DNA of 64,000 bases from Scolanthus callimorphus (lineage: Eukaryota; Cnidaria; Anthozoa; Actiniaria; Edwardsiidae). Location of the stretch: the NCBI GenBank assembly GCA_033964015.1, contig CM066913.1, forward strand, positions 12,146,953 to 12,210,952, read 5' to 3'. The position numbers were made by a program, and so were the translations under genes. This document shows positions 9,733-21,562 of the stretch, in pieces; positions within the stretch are counted from its first letter, which is position 1, and each line of letters begins with the position of its first letter. The notes under the pieces are model-generated. The model did not search any database, had not been told where the DNA came from, and saw nothing but the letters and a program-made list of their open reading frames with translations.

Positions 9733-12700
9733 ACTTTGAAAAACTGTTCCGCCATCCCTGATACATAACGTGTGAGAAACCTCAAAATTCACTGGAAAAT
9801 TATCGGAATAACAACCTGGAGATTAAATTAGCTGAATAATCTAAAACAATACTTACTTTATGTTCATTGTTGTATATTATTTGGCTGGAGATAGCAATCT
9901 ATTCTAAGAGATTTCATAAGACCATTAGTCTCAACCTGAGTGTTTTTGTGAAACTGTGAAAATGGCAGTCACTCAGTTGGAACCTCAAGCTTTCCACTCC
10001 ACGTTGTGTGAAATAGGATGGTTTGTCACTTTTGACTTGTAATTGAAGCACTCCATCAGTCTGGAAGTATATTTATTTGACTAATTGTTTTCCCTTTTCA
10101 TTTGCTAGAAGCCAATCTTCATTAAAAACATGTAGCTTTATCACTTTTATTACATAAATACATAAATACATCTCTTCTCTTTCAGGTGACTTCTCTGCTC
10201 ACAAGACAGATGCCACTTATTTTGTGAATGGAACAACACCAGAGAGAGTTCTTAACAACATTAATACTTCTGCTCATAAAATCCACAACACATTTCCCAA
10301 TATTCCTGTGTTTCCAGTTTTGGGTAACAATGATCTGGAGGGTCACTATGTTTTGCCGCATACAGATAATGACCAGTGGCTTAATGAAACTCTCAATCTC
10401 TTTGCACCAATGATATTATGCAATAGTTGTCCAGCTAGTACTCCTAAACCAACAACAATGGAAGAACTCCAGAGTACCTTCCTTATAGGAGGATATTACC
10501 GGGCTAACATTTCAGGTATGTATTTCACTTCTTGTTCCAGGGACGTAGGAGCATAAGGTAAGCATATGATACACATTTACCTTCTAAATCATTTAAACTG
10601 CTTTTGTACTTGCATAAAAGGATTGAAAGCAAGACACTCTCACTCTCAAAACTCAATAAAAAGCTTTGTGGCTACAGCATCCCCACCCAGCTCCTACGTC
10701 CCTGTGTTCCACATCTTGAAATTAAAACTGCTACAAAAGGAAACAGGAATAATACTATAGAGCCCGGCTCCTCTTTTTATCTCTATAGCTTTGTGAGCCT
10801 CTTGTTTATCAGCCAAAAGAATTAAGCCTGGCACATACAATTTGATTCAGAAAGTCTAGTTTAGGGCCACAAGAGGGCCCTATCTAGTTTAAGGGCCACA
10901 AGTTTATTAGTGTTTTACACTATTTAGTGCCACCCTCTTTAAATAAAGTTCCTATCTCTCTATCTTCAAGTGAGCTCCAAAATATTCAAAATCTGAGCTT
11001 TACAAGCCTTGCATTTTTACAGACCATTCTATACACCATTGATATTAAATAGATTAATAACTATAAATCTCAATAACATTCTACAGATGGGCGACTGGTT
11101 CTCTTGGCTCTGAATTCTATGTATTGGAATGTATATTCTAATGAAAAGTCTGGTGATATTCATGTTCAAGCCATGAAACAGATGAACTGGCTTGAGCAAC
11201 AACTGCACCTTGCAAAGCAGCAGGGCAAGAAAGTCCTTATAGCAAGTCATATACCACCAGGGTAATAAAGACATCATATTGATAATTATTATGATAATGT
11301 TTCATAATGATAATGTTTCATTATGATAATGTTAATGCAGGGACGTCAACTCTTCCATTTTTTTGAGCAGGGATGCTTGTCATACCTTTTAGGGTTTAAA
11401 ATCAGGCCTCTGGTACCTTCTAGGTGGCGAACTTTGAAAACTTCAAAAAATTTATTCCAGATAGGTACCTCTTAGGAGTCCATTCTCTGCAGTAGCCTGA
11501 ATTTCAGACGTATTTTTCTTGTAAAAAAATATGAGAGAAAAATTAAGAGGGAACATCCTTGTTGGTCAAAATCAACTAAGCCACACCTTTTGGTATCTTT
11601 TAGGGATAATATAGAAAGTTCCAGATGAGAACCCCCCACCCCAAAAATAGGGATTCCCTCCCCCTGGCTTCCACTATCTGTGATCTTTTCTTTACTAACT
11701 GATGGTTTTTCTTTTTCAGAATTGATCCATGGGGTGACAAAGGCACTCCCTTTTGGCTTGCCAATTACACCAGTCTCTATGTAGATCTGGTAGCTCGGCA
11801 ATACACAGATATCGTGGCTGGTTAGTATGTGATGGTCATAATGATCTTTCAGACCATGTTTGTGCAGTGGCGGATCCAGGTTTTAGAAAAAGGCTTTTTT
11901 AAAGTTTTACAAAGCTTGGCCTTGAAAACGTCTGCAAGAACTATTTTAAATATCGATAACCAGGGGTGTAGCTAGAGCTGTTTTGTAAGGTATGCAAGAG
12001 AGTAGTCTGACCATCATCAGAAAAAGTATAACAAAGTGAAAGTTTTAGTTCGCAGTTGCGTACTGCTACGCCCCTGATATCATATAACGTGCTGCATCGT
12101 TGTTTTAACTTTATTTTGTTAGACCATTTTTTACATCAATTTTTCTTTCTTTTTTTTTTTTTTGCACCACCCCAGATCCGCCACGGTTGTGCCATTTTTA
12201 GCATACTTATTGGACTTCCACACGGCAATCTTTTAAATCAGTAATTGTTTCTTTTTAAACATGTGTGTACTGAAGATTTCTACCGTGTCTAAATAAAACG
12301 TAGATGTTCAGGCAAGCCTGTGGCTGCGTAGCACTTAGTTCAACAGAGTGGAGATAAGGAATTAACCTTGTGTGAAAGCTAACGTGCTAATGAAATGGTC
12401 CCATGTGTGCTTATGAGCGTTAGCCCTAGTAAGCGGAGAAAGAGAAAAAGTCTCTGACCCCGAGAGGTATTCGAACCCACGACCTCCGGAATTGTACATC
12501 CGATGCTCTACCAGCTGAGCTATCAAGTCAGACTGGGAGCAGGTCGGGGTATATTAGATGTTATGGTCGCGGTAATGAAGTGAATATATGTAGATGTATA
12601 TGTAGATCTAAATAAAACGTGTATGTATACCGTGTCTAAATAAAACGTGTATGTATGCCCTGAGAATACTTTTCTTCTCACCATTATAGGGCAGTTTTAT

Positions 12701-13946
12701 GCACATATTCACAAAGCTGACTACAAGCTCCAAATGACAGATACACAACCAATAGAAGACCATCTTGTTCCTGCTGATATGTCCTTTGCTATGCTTATGC
12801 CTGCCATTTCTGTTGTCTATGCTAATAATCCAGCATTTCGACAGTTCTACTTGGACCCTGTCAAGCAGGTTTTACTGGACTTTGACCAGTATTACATGGA
12901 CATCGTCTTGGCAACTGGTAAGGCGTTCAACCACGTCCTATGTACGCGACGTGGTCACCGAGACGAATTAGAGCATAACTTTCTATGACTTTATCGGCCC
13001 TATGGTGTCTCTCCCAACATCACGCGTGCTCTAGGGCGTGTTATTTTTTTAAAAACGTTTCGAGTGTCTCACAACATCACAAGTGCTCTATTTGCCGATA
13101 AAGTCATAGAAAATCGTGCTCTAATGCTTTTGTGATATAGCAGGAGAACCATTACTTTATCGGTGTAATAGAGCATAGATTTGGACCAATCAGAGCGCGC
13201 GTTATATCGTAGCTATATTCCCGGGGGGGGGGGGGGGGGGATATTTTTGGGGCGGGAGTGCTCGTCGGGAACTTTCGATTTTACCCCTAAAAGGTACCAA
13301 ACATGGCGTCGCTTAATTGATTTTGACCCCTAAAAGATACCAACAAGACGTTTTGTCCCTCGTAATTTTCTCTCGTATTTTTTACGAGGGAAAATACGTC
13401 CGAAATTCAGGCTACCAACAAGTGCGGATTTGCTTGATTTGCTGGAACGGGCCTCTAGAAGGTACCTATCTGGAAAAATTACACGTTTTCGAATTTTACC
13501 CCCTGAAAGGTATAGAGGCCTGATTTTAAACCCGAAAAGGTACGACGAGCACCCCCGCCCAAAAAATATTGGAGTCCCCCCCAGGGGGCTATATTCATAA
13601 TTTTTTTATAGAAACGATTGAACGCAATCTTGTGGACAGGGTCTAAAATTCCTTTTCTGCCCTTTTATCTACAGAATATAAAAATCCTCAATGGCAGTTT
13701 GACTATCGGTTCAGTCAGCGGTTCCCATCCAAAATACAACACCTGAATGCCGAGCGAGTGTACGAGCTGAACCAAAACCTGATCAACCAATCACACGAGA
13801 CTACATGGACTAGCTACGCATTCTCTCGTACAATCAATTATCAGCCCGGAAGTTACTCGAGGTTTGGTTTGTATTGCAGCATGCGGCACGCCAAGACTTC
13901 AGACTATCAGAAATGTATGGCGCGTTACGAAGTAAGGGGAGGGTGA
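9047..13946 (+). CDS. Acid sphingomyelinase-like metallophosphoesterase (ASM/SMPDL3-type), membrane-anchored
   Basis: Six exons join in phase to 522 codons: 9047-9506, 10186-10515, 11087-11261, 11720-11820, 12690-12917 and 13675-13946. The first ATG at 9047 follows an acceptor at about 9004. Residues 32-52 form one hydrophobic segment after a Lys-rich stretch, so a type II anchor with an extracellular or lumenal catalytic domain is likely. Calcineurin-like phosphoesterase motifs are visible: DLHYD (86-90), FTGD (152-155), GNND (200-203), SHIPPG (317-322) and AHIH (360-363). The last exon is the C-terminal domain shared with the paralogue at 1-254. Family members hydrolyse phosphodiester or phosphoanhydride bonds in lipids or nucleotides; the substrate here cannot be told from sequence. 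GNND in place of the GNH-type motif also resembles endopolyphosphatases, which are an alternative. Several N-glycosylation sites are present. Confidence 0.88.
9593..9760. mobile_element. Short MITE in phosphodiesterase intron 1
   Basis: The ends CAGGGATGGCGGA and TCCGCCATCCCTG are complementary. The right half holds a C run of about 30. It lies wholly in intron 1. Confidence 0.65.
10538..10704. mobile_element. Short MITE in phosphodiesterase intron 2
   Basis: The ends CAGGGACGTAGGAGC and GCTCCTACGTCCCTG are complementary. There is no coding content, and the element starts 22 bp past the donor of exon 2. Confidence 0.65.
11345..11650. mobile_element. MITE copy, GTACTCGTCGTACC/poly(C) family, in intron 3
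   Basis: Shares ACCTTTTAGGGTTTAAAATC and CAGGCCTCTGGTACC with copies at about 4670-4975, 13222-13585 and 54415-54805. The copy is diverged. It is preceded by a short ATTATGATAATG tandem repeat (about 11278-11335). Confidence 0.6.
11865..12185. mobile_element. hAT-like MITE, CAGTGGCGGATCC ends, in intron 4
   Basis: Begins CAGTGGCGGATCCAGG and ends with the near-complement AGATCCGCCACG. CAGTGGCGGA-type ends are widespread in animal hAT-derived MITEs (family knowledge). No clear target duplication is seen. Related ends occur at 27926-28559 and 35429-35799. Confidence 0.65.
12440..12532 (-). repeat. tRNA-derived SINE-like repeat (minus strand) in intron 4
   Basis: On the minus strand there is a tRNA-like block: a D-arm TAGCTCAGCTGGTAGAGC, an anticodon-like stem region, and a T-arm/B-box GGGTTCGAATACC. 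A weak acceptor stem pairs TGACTTG with a GGGGTCA-like 3' side. Stem mismatches and an over-long anticodon loop argue against a functional tRNA. About 130 bp further left looks like a SINE body. Confidence 0.55.
12925..13225. mobile_element. Inverted-repeat element, TTTATCGGTGTAATAGAGC family, in intron 5
   Basis: Contains a hairpin between about 12965 and 13120 (CTTTCTATGACTTTATCGGC and its complement) and a right end GCGCGCGTTATATCGTAGCT. The same sequence occurs at 59700-59945, and a fragment at about 54040-54120. A poly(G) run and a second MITE (about 13222-13585) follow directly. Confidence 0.6.
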
Positions 13947-16540
13947 TGGGCATAGGTCAGAAGCTCATAAGTAGTATAGGTTTGATATTTGCTATATGAG
14001 CCCCTGTGGTCAGTCTCCGACCTGAAAGAGATTTTTAAACAAATGAATATGCTTATTTTTTGTAACGCCCTTAAATTTTTAGATACATATAAGTATTTTT
14101 TTAACGTGAAACAATATCTAAAGAACATTTGAAAGCGCGTCCTTGGAGGATAAGTCTATTTTCCCGTTGCAGAGATGGTTATATCTGGTTGATGCGGGTA
14201 CAATGCGTGTTTATTATGTCGAGGTTAAACAACTACACATCGGGAAAACAAAATTGAATTGTATTCTAGTTTAGTGAAGAATGAAACATGAAAACATCCG
14301 CCGCATTTCTGTCTCTTGTTTTTAAGTATAGGTATAATTTTGAGTTTTCTGTTCCCTAAAATTTGTTTTTGTTTGATCAAGTTCAAATTTCGAAGACATA
14401 AACAAAACTAGGTACCCAAAAGGGTACACAAGTCTACGGTGCATGGCAAATAGACTAATTTTGTAGTTATGAGTCCAATGGTTGTAATTCAAAGTTTTTT
14501 TTTCGCTGGACCATAGATAAGTTCAGACTTTCAAACTTCTTATTCACACTCGCGACATCATAACATAAGCATACAGCTATCAACTTAACACCATCAACAG
14601 CTATCCACGCCATCACCACCTACCACACCATCAACAGCTATCCATACCATCAACAGCTATCCATGCCAATAAAATCACACTTTTCCGAATATTTGCACAT
14701 CATCAATGAGGATTCCACAGCGTGGCTTTGATTTTTCTTATGGACTGACGCACGCACACTATTAGATAGCTCTTATAGACTAAAAAGCAATGCGTGCATT
14801 ACAGAAACTCCTGCTCTTACGTGTGCCTACACAACCGCATGTGATCGAATTTCATTACAGAAAGATGTCCCGTAAAAAACGGTGTGAAGGATTTTCAAAA
14901 GTCACTTGACAAGGTTGTCTTTAATTTTTTACAATCTTTCACGCAGGGTCCTGAAGGGGGGTCCCAATCCCGTTTCCCGGCCGTTTTTTGGGCAAAATCC
15001 CGTTCCCAGTAGGTAAAATCCCGGTCCCGGTAGGATCAATTGTTAAAATCCCGGCGCGCGAAAACTGCGATGTTGAAATTGAGATTTCTGCTTTTATGGG
15101 CACTATCTCTTGGTACTCTCAATTTATCGAAACTTTTAAAACAAATTTAATATGTCTATAAGCCGTTAGCGGACTCGGGGAATGTTAAGGCAGGCCTGAT
15201 TTCGATAAGCACAGTTCTTCAAGCCTGAAAGAGAAGGTCGATGAACATTGCATTTTTTGTATATAGTCAATAAAGCTTGTAGGTTTTATTCTTCCTGCAC
15301 GCCGCAAATGACGAAATTGTTATTATTGCGGCCCAAATGACAAATTTCTATGCTTAACGTCGATCTCACCGCTTACAATATAATTTTCCTTGTGCGCGCA
15401 AGCGCGCAGAAACTTTTAGCGTACGAAAGAAGGGAACTAGAAAAATACAAATGGTATAGAAGATACTGGAATTTACGTAGAAAATTTCCAGTGATCCCCC
15501 TTTCAGGGCTTCTTTCGAGAGAACCTCCCTTTCGCTCGCCCAGAAATGAAATGATCCCCCCCCCAAATCCTCTGCCCGTATGATATCTCGTCCTCAATTT
15601 TGACACAAGAGATATCATACGATTCTATTTAAATAGTGGATCCGCCTTTTTTGAAAATGCCTATGCAAATTTATCAAACCGTTGTCCAAAACCTCGCAGA
15701 TTGCGAGGGATCAGAAGTAAAATTCTATTTTCAGGTTGAAGTCCGTTGAACAGTCTCAAAATGCGAAAAATGAGATAAATTAACGACTTTTTATTAGGAT
15801 ATACAAGGGGAGATTTGAAAAAAACCCGTTCCCGTTGAAGCATCTTGATTACCATTCCCGGAACAGAAATCCCGTTCCCGGTAATCCAAATCCCGTTTTC
15901 CCGGCCTAAAATAAGGCGAATCCCGGCTCCCGTTTTACCCCTTCAGGACCCTGTTCTCGCGTTAATCCAGTTTCTTCTGGCGATGTATTGTACAGTCATT
16001 TGACACAAACAGGGTGATAAAGTCTGGTTATTTATCCTAAAAAAACAGCATCCATGATTCTATTTTGGTATACCTATTTGCTCCCATGATGCATCGCGGG
16101 CTAGAACAGACAGTTGTGACGGTGCAACCTTTCTGAAACAGGTGTATTTATTTGTTTCTCTTGAAAATTTTGAACTGAGCGCAAATTCGAGTAACGGCGA
16201 CTGAGGGGGTGTAAAGACGTTTTATCCATTCAACTGTGCACAAAAAGGCTGATCATAGCTCAGTAATTAATTGTTTGGCAAATTCAGCGCAAAGGACTCG
16301 GCTCGTGACAACGCTTTCTGGTAAATGTAATTGCTGGTAAATGTAATTACTGGGGAAACAGATAGTCAAGGAAGAAACTCAACAACAAAGTACACAATTT
16401 TCCTCTGTTTTTTTTTGGAGCCGACACATTACTACAAAAACAACCAAATACACAGTTCACGATAATTCTGATATGTTATTCTACTGAAGGCCTACTAGTG
16501 ATAGAAAATCCTCTGTGTTTGCTATAAATTAATCCTCATT
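13947..16540. other. Intergenic region between phosphodiesterase and peroxiredoxin 3' ends
   Basis: The two genes converge here. No exon is recognised. Contents are a short degenerate tandem of CATCAACAGCTATCC (about 14580-14665), the 1.0-kb element at 14944-15953, and a small palindrome CCATGATGCATCG-like at about 16083-16105. That palindrome has a related inverted copy near 22383-22405. Confidence 0.55.
14944..15953. mobile_element. 1.0-kb non-autonomous TIR element
   Basis: Starts CAGGGTCCTGAAGGGG and ends with the complement CCCCTTCAGGACCCTG. Subterminal sequence is rich in repeated AATCCCG/CGGGATT blocks on both sides, a pattern expected of subterminal transposase-binding repeats. Flanking octamers CTTTCACG and TTCTCGCG match at five of eight positions, so any target duplication is eroded. 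No transposase ORF is seen. Confidence 0.7.
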
Positions 16541-19500
16541 TTACTGCTTGCTGAAGTATTTCTCGCTCTTGGAAGTGTCGGGGATAATCTGTAGAAAAAG
16601 TTAGGAACGTTAAACAATATTCAGACGTTTTCTACGAGTCAACGCTCCTTGTTGACTATTTGACTCATAGTAAATAAGAATGAGGAATTTGTGAATTTTA
16701 TATTCCGTATGAATGCACGTGCGGGGTTTGTCATGGGGAGGTACTGCAAAGAGTCCGATATATCACTCCTGGTATGGCAGACTATCAGCCAGACCTGATA
16801 TATCACTCCTGGTATGACAGACTATCAGCCAGACCTGATATATCACTCCTGGTATGGCAGACTATCAACCAGACCTGATATATCACTCCTGGTATGGCAG
16901 ACTATCAGCAAGACCTGATATATCACTCCTGGTATGGCAGACTATCAACCAGACCTGATATATCACTCCTGGTATGGCAGACTATCAGCCAGACCTGATA
17001 TATCACTCCTGGTATGGCAGACTATCAGCCAGACCTGATATATCACTCCTGGTATGGCAGACTATCAACCAGACCTGATATATCACTCCTGGTATGGCAG
17101 ACTATCAGCCAGACCTGATATATCACTCCTGGTATGGCAGACTATCAGCCAGACCTGCCAAATGTCTCTATTGACAGTCGAGTTCACGTCTCTCTATGAC
17201 AAAAATTTCCCTTCCTATTTGAGACTTGAGATTCGCAGGGGCCGACCTTGCAAATTCCTAGGGGAGGTGGCACCTTTCAGGCATCTGCTGCATCAAACTC
17301 TTTGCCGGCATGGGTACGGAAGCTGGATAATTTAAACAGCTTCCATAAAGCCATCACAATTTCTTTAGGATCTCGTTTTATGGCCATAAATTGTTAGGGT
17401 TAAAGACATTATTATTATTATCTTACCGTATCGCCACCAGGACGCCAACCTGCCGGGCACACTACAGAGGAAAACAAATTTTGTTTTATTTAAGCATATT
17501 TACTTGAGTTTGCCCCAAGTTTGACTTGAGTTTGGCTCATCTAGGGGGCTTACTCGGTATAAATACAATTATATTAGGATGGCGGTACGGAACAACAAAA
17601 AAGAAAGTTTGCCGGCAAGTGAAACAAAATATTCATGGTCTTGCATTAAGGACTGACACTCTCGGGGGCAAATGGCAATACAATGAGGCATGATATATAA
17701 AAATTTAGCGACAATTGTCGAAATCACTTGATTGTTCCACACTTAGATTAGTACTGCACAACATCTTAAAGGCCCATACTCTATCGCCAGCCTATGCACG
17801 CCCTTGGTTATTGTTCTGGGGTTTCAACTTTTTTGAACTGCAATTAATTGTTGCATGTCTGCAAAGGTTTGTTGTTGTTCAGCACAGCTAATAAGCCCAT
17901 ACCTTCCCCATGTTTGTCAGTAAACTGGAAGGCCTGGATCAAGCGGAGGGTCTCATCTACAGACCGGCCAACAGGCAAATCATTGATGGTAATTTGCCTC
18001 AAAATACCTTTGTCATCTATAATAAAAAGACCCCTATCGTGGGCACAAACAACAAAATGATGTCAGCTCATTTTGCAGAACACAATGCTACTTACAATAG
18101 TGTAACATAATTAATTTTGCTGTGTCATTATTAGAGTAAGCACATGAAGTTCTGAATTCATTACATTTATAAGTCAGAGGGGCCATGAACGTGTGAGGAG
18201 CCAGGCGCTTGCAGCCTTTACAACACTCTTTTTATTCAATCGGGGCCATAAGGTTGTCACAATAGACAAGTTTGCACTCTCAGGTGCAAACTTGTAATCA
18301 GATGGCAGAAATAGTTCAGAATGATAGGAGAAATGGAGGCTTGAAATCATCACGCAAAAGTTCAGACATGCCTTACAACAATGTATTTTAACAAATATAT
18401 TTTTCATACATTTTTTGTATTTTTAAACTGTCTAAATGGATGATTCCAGCTTTATTCAGAACTGCCTAAGCCGTGTCCCACAACTACTAGAATGTAGCAC
18501 GTGCTTTTCAAACAGTTTGTTTGACAAATGTCCCACAACTACCAACATGCAGTGCGCACATGTGTTATAGCTGGAATCGTCAATTACTGCCATTTTCATA
18601 ATTCTGCGAATTCTCACTAACGATTTCCAGTCGTCAAACTGCCTTCTGGCTTCCGCCAATCAAAATCCTGAGTTTTTTCATCGTTACTCTTTGTGCTTTT
18701 TGATTGGCCAGCACGTAACCGTTACTCGGGTGACAGGAAGCCATTTTAGCACTGCTTAGGTGCTGGCCAATCACAAAGCACAAAGAGTAACGACGAAAAG
18801 ACTGGGGGCTTTGATTGACGGAAGCCAGAAGGCAGTTTTACGGTTGGAAATCGATAGCGAGAGTTCGCAGAATTATGAAAATCACAGTAACAAGGATTGT
18901 ATGAAAAATGTTCCTTCTTCAGTAGCAGCAGATGGACTTTGGAAGTAGTAAAGTTCAAGATTGATGAATTCTAGTCAGAATTCCAGACTTGCCTTTCCCT
19001 TCAGATTATGCCAGCCCTGATTACACCTGAGAGCACAAACGCATCTACTGAATGCCATTGTCATCCTTGCCAAAGCAGCCTGTCACTCCTCAAGGTTTCT
19101 AATACCTCCAGGCACAAAAGACAGGCTTCAGAGTTGTATTCATTTGGACCACACCCTTACCTAAGTGCTACACCTTGATCCTCAAGGAGGACCCCATAGT
19201 CCTTGGAGATTTGTTTAGTGAGGTCAGAAAGGATGGGGACATTGATAGTTCCAAGACCACCCTTTTTACGGGGAACATTGGTCCTACAAGGGAAGAATAA
19301 ATCAAGAACAGTCTACTTAATTTTAGTGAGGATAAAAAATATAACAGGTAAAGCTTTTTTTTGCATCACAAATGTGACATTTTTGCCTGCTTATTAGCTT
19401 TTCTGTACTTTATTTGGAACAAGCTAGCAAGCAGGCTATATATGGCATACAACTGCAACTTTCAAAACATGCTTTTAAAATTTCCAATGATGTGCATTTC

Positions 19501-21562
19501 ACTGCAATCAAGCTTGAAAAACGTTTGGCAGGTAAAATGATTCAATATGCAATAGGCATAAAGGAAGGATGAAGAATTAGCTGCAACAGATGTTCATTTA
19601 CAATCATTGAAAGTATACACTAAAACCATTATTTTGATGCTATAGTTAATGTGCAAAACAACAACATGCAATCAAAAATATTTATCCCATAAATGTGCTA
19701 CTCACCATGCCAAGTGGGAGAACTGTGAGTCGACTGAACAGGCAATCACCTCACAGTTGATGGCCTTAAACTCATCAACTCTGTCACTGAATGCAATGAT
19801 CTCTGTAGGGCACACAAAGGTACTGAAATGCGAAGCAAAATCAAACATGTCAAAGGGTTTGTCAAAAGCAAATGATTGGTGGTTAACCATGCTATTTTAG
19901 GGCAATAAGGGGTGGCTGATATTTTATTTGTAGGAAGCAGTAAAAAATGATGTATGCATACATGTTCTAGGTTACAACCCAAACGACCATGAGGCCAACT
20001 AGTTACCGGTAGTAGGAAAACTAATTGGTGTACAAATGTTTTCAATGAATAATTCAGGACTGATATTGTCTTAGTTATGCTACAAAAATAGTGCACATTT
20101 GAGTCAATAAATACCTGAGGACCCCCTCTTTTTATTTGCATTTTTTAAATTCTAGTATGACGAAAAGACAAAGTTTGATAACAAATTAATGTTCTAATTC
20201 AGGGGAATGGCTTTAAGATTATTTCTGTCAAGACTGAACTTTTAGAGAGGAAGATGAAGTGAAGTGCATCACTTATTCCTGTGGGAAATACATTGCTAAA
20301 TAACAAAGACAACTCACTAAAAAACAATCTTCCAATCACAGCCACATTATCACTATTAAAGAAAAGCTTTTCCCACATTTTTCTAAAGTTATTAACAAAA
20401 ACTCTAATCACAAAGTTTAAAACAGGTCTCTCATATCACGAAATAAATTTTTTGTTACCTAATTTTGTGAGCATGTATTGTGTATCTATTTTAACAGGAC
20501 AAAACAAGCTGTGGCATGAAATTGGTCCAATATGAAGTTGTGTTTAAAATCCATGACAACCATCTCTAATTCCAATTTGAAATTTTAAGTGCGTGTCTGC
20601 AAAAAATATTGTGACTTACAGATGTTAACCCCCAAAACTCTGAGTCGGCAATGATATTTAGAGACATAAAAAAACAAATCGCTTGTACATCTGTATAAGT
20701 GTTATCCTTAATCGTAATGTAAATAAAGAGTTAAACATGGTATGAACAACTGAACTAAATAGAATATTTTTATCAAGTGATTAAAAAGGAAACACCTGCT
20801 ATTTTGACATAAAAATCACTTTTTGCTATTACAGAAAAAAACACTAAAGTATAGGAAGGAACAGCATTCTCCATCAACGTCTATAAAATTTATTTGATAT
20901 TGCACTTTTACTAGCTAGACTTTATTGCGTCAACAATTTGTTCAGTTAATGTTCATGCACATATGATGTAAGGCGGGGCACGGAAAAGAGAAACAGCGAA
21001 ATGCACAGATCATGATAATAAGTTTATCACATATTTTAGTTACCGAGGAGTATAGTTCGTATGTTTTGCATAAAAATCGCCTGTACTAAACATACAAAAT
21101 GTATACTAAACGTTCCCCCGCTAATAATATATTCGGGGGTATGGGATTCGAACAGCAATTCAATATCCGTGCAAAAATAGTCCAAGAGTTAACCTTCACT
21201 CTTTTCACTATCTAGATGGTTAAGCTTATGTTTGTAGAGAAAACGAACAAATCTATCATCTCTCAGACTTATCAATATTTATCTCAGCTCAACTTTAGTT
21301 TACATTCCAAGTGTATTTCGTTTGACAATGACATAATACTTACAAATCAAGTGGGTAGAAGAACAAAACCACGTATTTTCCTGAAAAAAATATCACAATA
21401 AATTAATACCAAACGATACCAGCCGTTAAACAAGCATAAGATCATTGGAAAATCAGTCGTACCTTTGTAGTCTGAGAGCTTGACATCGATGAATTCTCCA
21501 TGCTTGTTCACGGCTGTTCCACTGAAAGCTGGAGCGGGTTTTTGGATGAACGTCTTGCTCAT
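16541..21562 (-). CDS. Typical 2-Cys peroxiredoxin (PRDX1/2-like)
   Basis: Seven minus-strand exons join in phase to 197 codons (196 aa): 21463-21562, 21344-21380, 19706-19822, 19161-19283, 17903-18033, 17427-17461 and 16541-16588. The enzyme reduces H2O2 and organic peroxides, with thioredoxin as usual reductant (family knowledge). The peroxidatic Cys is C50 in FVCPTE and the resolving Cys is C171 in EVCPAGW. The KKGGLG loop and C-terminal EKYFSKQ tail are both present, the two features linked to hyperoxidation sensitivity in eukaryotic 2-Cys peroxiredoxins. No signal peptide precedes the MSKTF start, so a cytosolic form is likely. Two exons are tiny (35 and 37 nt). The last intron carries a 40-bp satellite. 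PRDX4 is less likely for lack of a secretion signal. Confidence 0.93.
16757..17157. repeat. 40-bp satellite, about 10 units, in the last peroxiredoxin intron
   Basis: Tandem copies of a 40-bp unit beginning TGATATATCACTCCTGG and containing GGCAGACTATCAGCCAGACC. Units are nearly identical; the main variation is CAGCC/CAACC/CAGCA. It lies between exon 6 (17427-17461) and the 48-nt terminal exon 7 (16541-16588). Homogeneity suggests recent expansion and length polymorphism. Confidence 0.9.
18598..18883. mobile_element. Imperfect inverted-repeat element in peroxiredoxin intron 4
   Basis: The arms at about 18598-18712 and 18765-18883 pair imperfectly. The left arm includes CTTCTGGCTTCCGCCAATCA and GTTACTCTTTGTGC; the right arm includes their complements. 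No coding sequence. Confidence 0.6.

Noticed and set aside
12440..12532. Functional tRNA gene on the minus strand
   Set aside because: Acceptor and anticodon stems have mismatches and the anticodon loop is irregular; the surrounding body fits a SINE.
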